DNA from: Scilla litardierei
Taxonomy: Eukaryota > Streptophyta > Magnoliopsida > Asparagales > Asparagaceae
Direction of reading: 5' to 3'
Length of the DNA: 64,000 nt
Assembly (NCBI GenBank): GCA_030789695.1
Contig: CM061132.1
Span: 159,446,817 to 159,510,816 of the forward strand
Part shown: piece after piece, positions 59,002-64,000 of the stretch
How the letters are laid out: each line of letters starts with the position of its first letter
How positions within the stretch are numbered: the stretch's first letter is position 1
Notes under the pieces: generated by a model
The model's input: the letters and a program-made list of their open reading frames with translations, nothing else
Told to the model about the DNA's origin: nothing
The model's database searches: none
Program-made: the position numbers and the translations under genes

Positions 59002-59142
59002 CTAATGACGCAGAAAACGAAACAATTAGACTCATAGCTTAGGGCTCAGATGTCGAAATTATTTGTTGGACAATCTTGCATTATTATCGTTATCCCGATA
59101 ATTGCAGTTACAGAGGACCTGCATGGGCCACCACTAAAAACC
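59002..59142 (-). other. Leader of A with primer-site region
   Basis: Minus strand, directly after the 5' LTR: GGTTTTTAGTGGTGGCCCAT then GCAGG (59118-59142), then about 115 nt to the gag ATG. A TTATCGGGATAACGATAA-like inverted repeat lies at about 59086-59102. Confidence 0.6.
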
Positions 59143-61589
59143 TGTCACGACCCGCTTCCATAAAATGGAGGCGAGACGTGAATAGGTCCGCACGGGAGTG
59201 GAGCGGTGAAGCCCCAAACCCAATAAGCGTCAAATTAGTATAAGCAGGCCCCTGTAATTGCAATCGAAACAACAACAATAATAATATGAGACGGATAAGA
59301 AACACCAATCCCAAAGTTTGTCCACAAAATATTCAACATCACAGAAAAGCCACCAGGCTAAAAGAAAGAGTCTAAGGGCCCAGAACAAGGCCAAACAAAA
59401 GCAACGACATAAAAGTATAGGTGCCACGCACCGATAACAAAACAACTGTCTAACAAAAGTAAAACACAACGGAGACACTAGGACTGGTCCCCAGTGTCCA
59501 CGTACTCCCCGTCCAACACGGGCGCATGCTCGGCGTCCGCAAACACCTCACCCTCAGCGAGCAACTCAGGCTCAAGGTCTAACATGCGTCACCCAAAAGA
59601 GAAAGGGGCACATGTCAGCAAGTCTAAAAAGACTTGGGCAAGGAAACTGAAAGTGACTAACAACCTAGCATTTAATTGTTAAACAATGGCATGACAGTTG
59701 AATATGATGCAACAGTTTAAAAGAGTGACAAGCATGCACGATGTAGCAAAAGCTACCAATTCACTAATCACTTATCACTTATCACTTATCACTTATCACT
59801 TAACACTTAACACTTGACACTTAACACTTAGTGCATAGAGAGTCCACTTACTGGCCAGCTCGTTTATCTCTATCACTATCAATCACTTAAACACTAGAGA
59901 TTTCACCTGCTGGCCGGAGTGGCGGATCAAGCCACTCGGGCTCAGTCCGCTTATCTCTTACCCCACCCACATGTGACGAGCGTTGGGGTTTCCAACTCAT
60001 TATGCTCGCTTCTGGTCACGAGCCAGGAAAATAAGTGTGTGTTGACATCCGAGCGTTGGGGTTTCCAACTACAGGGCTCGCTTCTGGAACACGAGCCAGG
60101 AAACATGGGATTGTAGCGTGTGCTACGCAATCACGATAAATAATCACTATGCAATGCCATGAACAGATAATTGCGTACCGTTAATGGAATTTAAACGTGA
60201 CAGGCAAAATGCAATGATATGAACATATTCGCGTACCGATAATTTAAAGTAAACGTGACATATGAGCATGATGGGGGTGACGGACCAAGCTTCGTTGTCA
60301 AGCTAGGTCAATGGCGTCTAAACGGCTATCCTTTCACCGTTTAGTCTCTTTTACGCTAAACAAGGGAAATGGCCTAAGACATGGCCCAAACCAAGAAATG
60401 CAAGTTTCACTTGCCTATCACCGGGGATGACGGTTACGAAAGTTCGTTTCCGCGGATGCTAGCCTACGGGGAATCGCTGTTATGGGGAACAATCATCAAA
60501 ACACAAGTATTTTATTAGGGTATCATAAAAATTACAATAGGATAAGAAAACAACGGTAGATCGATTTCTTACCGAGAGGAGGCGGAAGAAACACTCCGGG
60601 GAACCCTAGGACCAGATCTGGAAAGGATTGGGGAAGTTTGGAGAAACTATGGTTTTGGGGGATTTTGGGGTTTGATGAGATTTTTGGTGAGATTTTGGGG
60701 AAGATGAGTGGTAGATAGAGTGAATGGATGGATTGGATGATGGATTTAGGGCTTGGAATGAAGGATTGAAGCTTGGAGGAAGATGGGGGCTCAAGGGGGA
60801 AGATTTTAGGGTTTTGGATCGTGTTGAGGGAGAAGAAAACGTTTGGGTTGGGTTTAAATAGGCTAGGCTGGCGGCTGCCAAGAAATTAGGGTTTTAACAC
60901 AGGTTAGTCGGTCAAAGAACAACCACTGACCGACTAGTTTGGAAACTAGTCGGTCGGTCGACCAACGCAGACCGACTAAGTGTAAACAGTAACTCCTGAA
61001 CGAAAATAGGATTTAGAGTTAGTCGGTCCATGAACAAGTACTGACCGACTAGTTTAGCAACTAGTCGGTCGATGAACGTTCTTAGACCGACTAAGAGTAA
61101 ACAGTAACTCAACTAAAATTAAGATGATGTGTTAGTCGGTTAAAGAAGCATTGCTGACCGACTAGTTTGCAACCTAGTCGGTCAACCAACGTTCTTAGAC
61201 CGACTAACGATAAATAGTAACTCCTGAGAAATTTAGAAAGCTCACTAGTCGGTCCAAGAAGGATTGCCGACCGACTGGATCGTCATCTAGTCGGTCGGTG
61301 CCCCTTCTTACACCGGCTAATAAGCACCAAAAGTTCCGATACGGAGCGCGGAGCCCCGGGATCGATTCCTAAGACTCCTAGGCATGATCTAATAGTTAGA
61401 TATGACCGTTATGAAGCCCGTCACAAACGACGTACTTCGAAATCGACGATCCTAAGGAAGAAACGAGAAAATACGACGAATCGATCGAAAATGAAAGTTA
61501 CGGAGACGAAAACCACACAAGAGAAGAAAATCCACCAAAACATATATTATATTATAATAAATTCAGATACAAGAAAACCAGTCGTTACA
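59143..61589 (-). mobile_element. 5' LTR of A
   Basis: 2,447 bp; array 60905-61320, TATA-like box about 60852-60860. Differs from the 3' LTR by scattered substitutions and by the ACTTATC/ACTTAAC run (59767-59829). It looks somewhat more diverged than the B LTR pair, in line with A being older. Confidence 0.93.
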
Positions 61590-61594
61590 ATCGC

Positions 61595-61781
61595 CCCCAA
61601 TAGTCCCATCCGGGGAGATTTGATCCATCACGAAGCTAGCAAACAGTTGTTCGACGGGGTCCTCGATATTAATAGAAAAAGCTCCGGTAGCATAGACCTC
61701 ATCAATAAGTTCCTTGAGGAGCTCCGCAAAAAATTCATCATCTCCCTGGCCAGACTCAGTCATTGGAATTGCATCCCCCAT
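61595..61781 (-). pseudogene. Short 5' ORF of C, fused to pol before the A insertion
   Basis: ATG 61781 (MGDAIPMTESGQGDDEFF), about 60 acidic residues with no known domain. With A and one ATCGC copy set aside, it runs in frame into the linker ahead of RT at 42378. A full Athila gag (several hundred residues) and protease are missing between, which points to an internal deletion. Whether it is residual gag is unclear. Confidence 0.6.
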
Positions 61782-61924
61782 TTTACCTGTTAAGATTTCG
61801 TGGAAAATTTCGGGAGGGATTGCAAAATGGGGCTGTAAACAGAGTTAGAAAAGAATGAAGTAATAAAGAAAGAAATTGAAGAGAAATAACCGGGTGATCT
61901 AAATCAAACACCGTCAAAATGCCG

Positions 61925-61942
61925 TCCCCGGCAACGACGCCA
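61925..61942 (-). other. Primer-binding site of C, tRNA-Asp type
   Basis: Minus strand TGGCGTCGTTGCCGGGGA, six bases inside the LTR end. It matches the TGGCGCCGTTGCCGGGGA site known for Athila, apart from one C-to-T change. 61782-61924 is leader with no ORF. Confidence 0.88.
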
Positions 61943-61948
61943 AAAAAT

Positions 61949-63778
61949 TGATCGCGCCCCGAATACACGTCCCGGAGCGGCGACGATCGTAGTCTTACCG
62001 CAAGCGCACGGTGTAGTGGCGAGCGGGTATCGAACACAGGGAGGCCTAATAACAGTGTCTTCTTCGAATCACCTGGCTATAGGGAAAGTCGGGAGAATGT
62101 TCGCAATGTGCGGTCACAGTCGTTTAAATGTGTAAAGGGATTAACAAATTAATAAAGGCGCTTAGGGGATAGGGAATCCCCGCTACTTGCCGTATCTCAT
62201 CATTGTGACTCGTAGGTTTCACAATTGCTAGACTTGAAAATTGGGTGAACTAGTTGCAACTAAATGTGGAACCAAGCTCACGCTCTCGCGCTATTGCCGG
62301 TCTATAGCCAACCTAGGATAGGGTCCAATCTCTTGCAAACCCTAACCTAGGCAAACTAGCGTGAAGAACAACATCATCGTTCAATCGTATCTCGAGCCCA
62401 CTCTCGTGCAAACTCGAGCTACGGCCAAGGTTGGGATAGTTCCTACCCATCCAATCTCTTGCAAATGAGTATTGGTATAGAATTGCAATCGAAAAACCCT
62501 AGTTTCGGTCCAATCTCTTGCAAACCGATCCCGGAGGAATTCAATTGCAACCCAATTCGAATATCTAGGGCTTCCTATCGAATTGGGATCCAATCTCTTG
62601 CAAATCCCAATCGATATGAATCCCTAGCTATTCGTATTATAGCAATCCCAAACAACCCTAAATCAATCCTAGCAATAGTTTTACCAATTCATCACAATTT
62701 CGAAATTGGGCTCGTAGGGTTCATCCCTACACCCTAAGACGATGAACTACTCACAATTCATAATAGAATGCAATTGAAATTCACAAATAAAATCCATGGA
62801 ATTCATAGCAATATTCAAAATATCAACAAAAATTGAGTTTTTGAGGGAGAGAAATACAAACCAATGAAGAACAAGATAGCATCCAACAAAATCTCACTTT
62901 TCTCTCCTCCCTTAAAGCTAAATCTAATCCCTAAAAAGTTAATCTAAAAAGCTGCAAAAAGTTCTGAAAAATCTCTATTAAACTAGGTTAAAAACTGGGG
63001 TTAAATACCCCCCAAAATCGCCCAAAAAACCCTGACGAAAATGCCCCTGCGCAGCCTCAAATCCGCAGTTTTCGCTACAGGCAGCGCGGCTCACTCGACC
63101 GAGTGACAAATGTTACTCGGCCGAGTGACGAACCCTGTACAAAAACATAGAGTTGGGGGTCTCGGGGGTCGTCTCCTCGGAGCTCACTCGGGCGGACGGC
63201 CTTTCGTCACTCGGGCGGACGTCGGTTGTCACTCGGGCGGACCGTCTTTCTCCACTCGGCCGAGTCTGTCATCGGGACTGACAGACGAAAAAAACAAAGA
63301 GTTCAGTCTCTTTTGTTGCCGTCGTCTTGGCTCCACTCGGGCGATGGGTGACTCGGTGCTCAGCCGAGTGGCATGGTGATGCTCGGCCGAGTGCACGCTG
63401 ATATTGCTCTGTTGCGTGTCCGATCTGGCCGGCCGAGCGGGCTTCCCATGGTCGGCCGAGTGACTCCTTCACTCGGTCGAGTGAAGTGCTAAAAATGCCC
63501 AAACTTCATATCTTCGCCTCCTCGTCACTCCTACGACATTCTTTCTCCTTCCACTCCTCTCCAACAGCAAAATACCCCTCAAGAGCGTCGTCGGTGACAC
63601 TCCGGAGTAGGTGCATCTCAGAATCACTCCAAATCGCTCCAAATCTCCTGAAATACGACAAAAACAACAAATCGTGAAAAGCATCGCAATATTGTCGAAT
63701 AAACGTGAAAAACACGATTTGAGCGATCAAAATGGCATGCAAACATGCAGAAAAATGGTGTAAAATATGGAGTGATCA
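61949..63778 (-). mobile_element. 5' LTR of C
   Basis: 1,830 bp, the uninterrupted partner of 22464-33463. Array 63090-63485, TATTTAA-type box about 63000-63010, four CCAATCTCTTGCAAA copies (about 62323, 62450, 62507, 62589). At 63538 it shows the empty site corresponding to the D insertion. Confidence 0.94.
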
Positions 63779-64000
63779 GTGGTAGCAGGTGTGCTCTCGG
63801 GATCACCAGCAGAAGTAGCAGCAGCACGAGTAGACGTACCCTCAGGGGCACGTGCAGCAGATCTAACAAGCTCCTGGAGCTCAGCCTCATCCATCTCCTC
63901 GTCGTCAGAAACCGACGGAGGAACCTCAATGCTCAAGTGAGTGCAGATGTGAGCAAGCATTTCCTCAGAACGAGAGACACGAGACTCAACACGTTGCAGG
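63779..64000 (-). pseudogene. Env-like ORF of F, upstream part (continues beyond window)
   Basis: An open frame on the minus strand from the window edge: ESRVSRSEEMLAHI, IEVPPSVSDDEEMDE, then an Ala/Thr/Ser-rich part. It matches the C-terminal region of the E env-like ORF (VELPPSVSAGEEMDE). It is interrupted at 63779 by C and continues in frame at 22458. Confidence 0.85.

Larger units (their letters stand above)
42379..61589 (-). mobile_element. Tekay chromovirus A, interrupted by B
   Basis: LTRs 42379-44818 and 59143-61589, flanked by ATCGC (42374-42378 and 61590-61594). Minus-strand order: 5' LTR, primer-site region, gag (58 kb), intron, protease-RT-RNase H-integrase, intron with B, integrase end and chromodomain, polypurine tract, 3' LTR. 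LTR ends TGTAACGACTGG...GGAAGCGGGTCGTGACA match those of B and G in pattern. It carries two frameshifts and three nonsense codons in pol, so it is dead. It inserted into the 5' part of C. Confidence 0.94.
22464..63778 (-). mobile_element. Athila-type Ty3/gypsy element C, interrupted by D and A
   Basis: Two LTRs of 1,830 bp (TGATCACTCC...GCGCGATCA on the minus strand) are flanked by GTGGT (22459-22463 and 63779-63783). Minus-strand order: 5' LTR 61949-63778; Asp-type primer site; short 5' ORF; [A inserted]; RT, RNase H and integrase; spacer; env-like ORF; polypurine tract; 3' LTR [D inserted]. Its own length is about 12.9 kb. gag and protease are not recognisable and pol has three in-frame stops, so C is defective. 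It inserted in the env-like ORF of F. Confidence 0.93.

Overview
The window is a stack of nested LTR retrotransposons from a plant nuclear genome. I see no host protein gene, rRNA gene, tRNA gene or CRISPR array. SIRE-type Ty1/copia with an extra 3' ORF, Athila-type Ty3/gypsy with a tRNA-Asp-like primer site, and Tekay-type chromoviruses all occur together in flowering plants. Many C-to-T nonsense changes and deep nesting suggest methylated, probably pericentromeric, heterochromatin. The species cannot be named from the sequence.

Layout. G (1-4065, +) is the 3' end of a Tekay chromovirus: integrase with chromodomain, then a 3' LTR. It abuts a Tekay-like LTR fragment, H (4066-5754, -). 5755-7536 is unassigned AT-rich DNA that resembles an LTR leader. 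F (-) is a SIRE-type copia element. Its 3' LTR (7537-8892 plus 21036-21389) is split by E, and its env-like ORF (22311-22463 plus 63779-64000) is split by C. E (8893-21030, +) is a complete, very young SIRE-type element with near-identical LTRs, TSD AAAGA, and open gag, pol and env-like ORFs. C (22464-63778, -) is an Athila-type element (TSD GTGGT) that lacks recognisable gag and protease. D (24058-33222, +, TSD GTTCT), a non-coding copia derivative, sits in the 3' LTR of C. A (42379-61589, -, TSD ATCGC), a Tekay chromovirus, sits in the coding region of C. B (45828-55322, -, TSD GAGAG), a non-coding relative of A, sits in A. The insertion order is therefore F, then E and C, then D and A, then B.

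Most notable points. (1) The Tekay family appears to carry two spliceosomal introns. One lies between gag and protease (111 nt in A) and one lies inside integrase (78 nt in G, 74 nt in A with the same position and splice motifs). B landed inside the second intron of A. (2) Arrays of short inverted repeats (TAGTCGGTC/GACCGACTA in E, F and A; CTCGGCCGAG-type in C; GGCGCC-type in D) sit just upstream of the TATA-like box in the LTRs of unrelated families. One array type is shared between a copia and a gypsy family. (3) In both env-bearing elements, E (copia) and C (gypsy), a second copy of the element's own LTR array lies between pol and the env-like ORF. In C it is followed by a clear TATA box. 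This looks like an internal promoter for the third ORF. (4) Both env-bearing elements also repeat the polypurine tract several times downstream of pol. (5) The non-coding elements B and D, from different superfamilies, share a module of about 170 bp.
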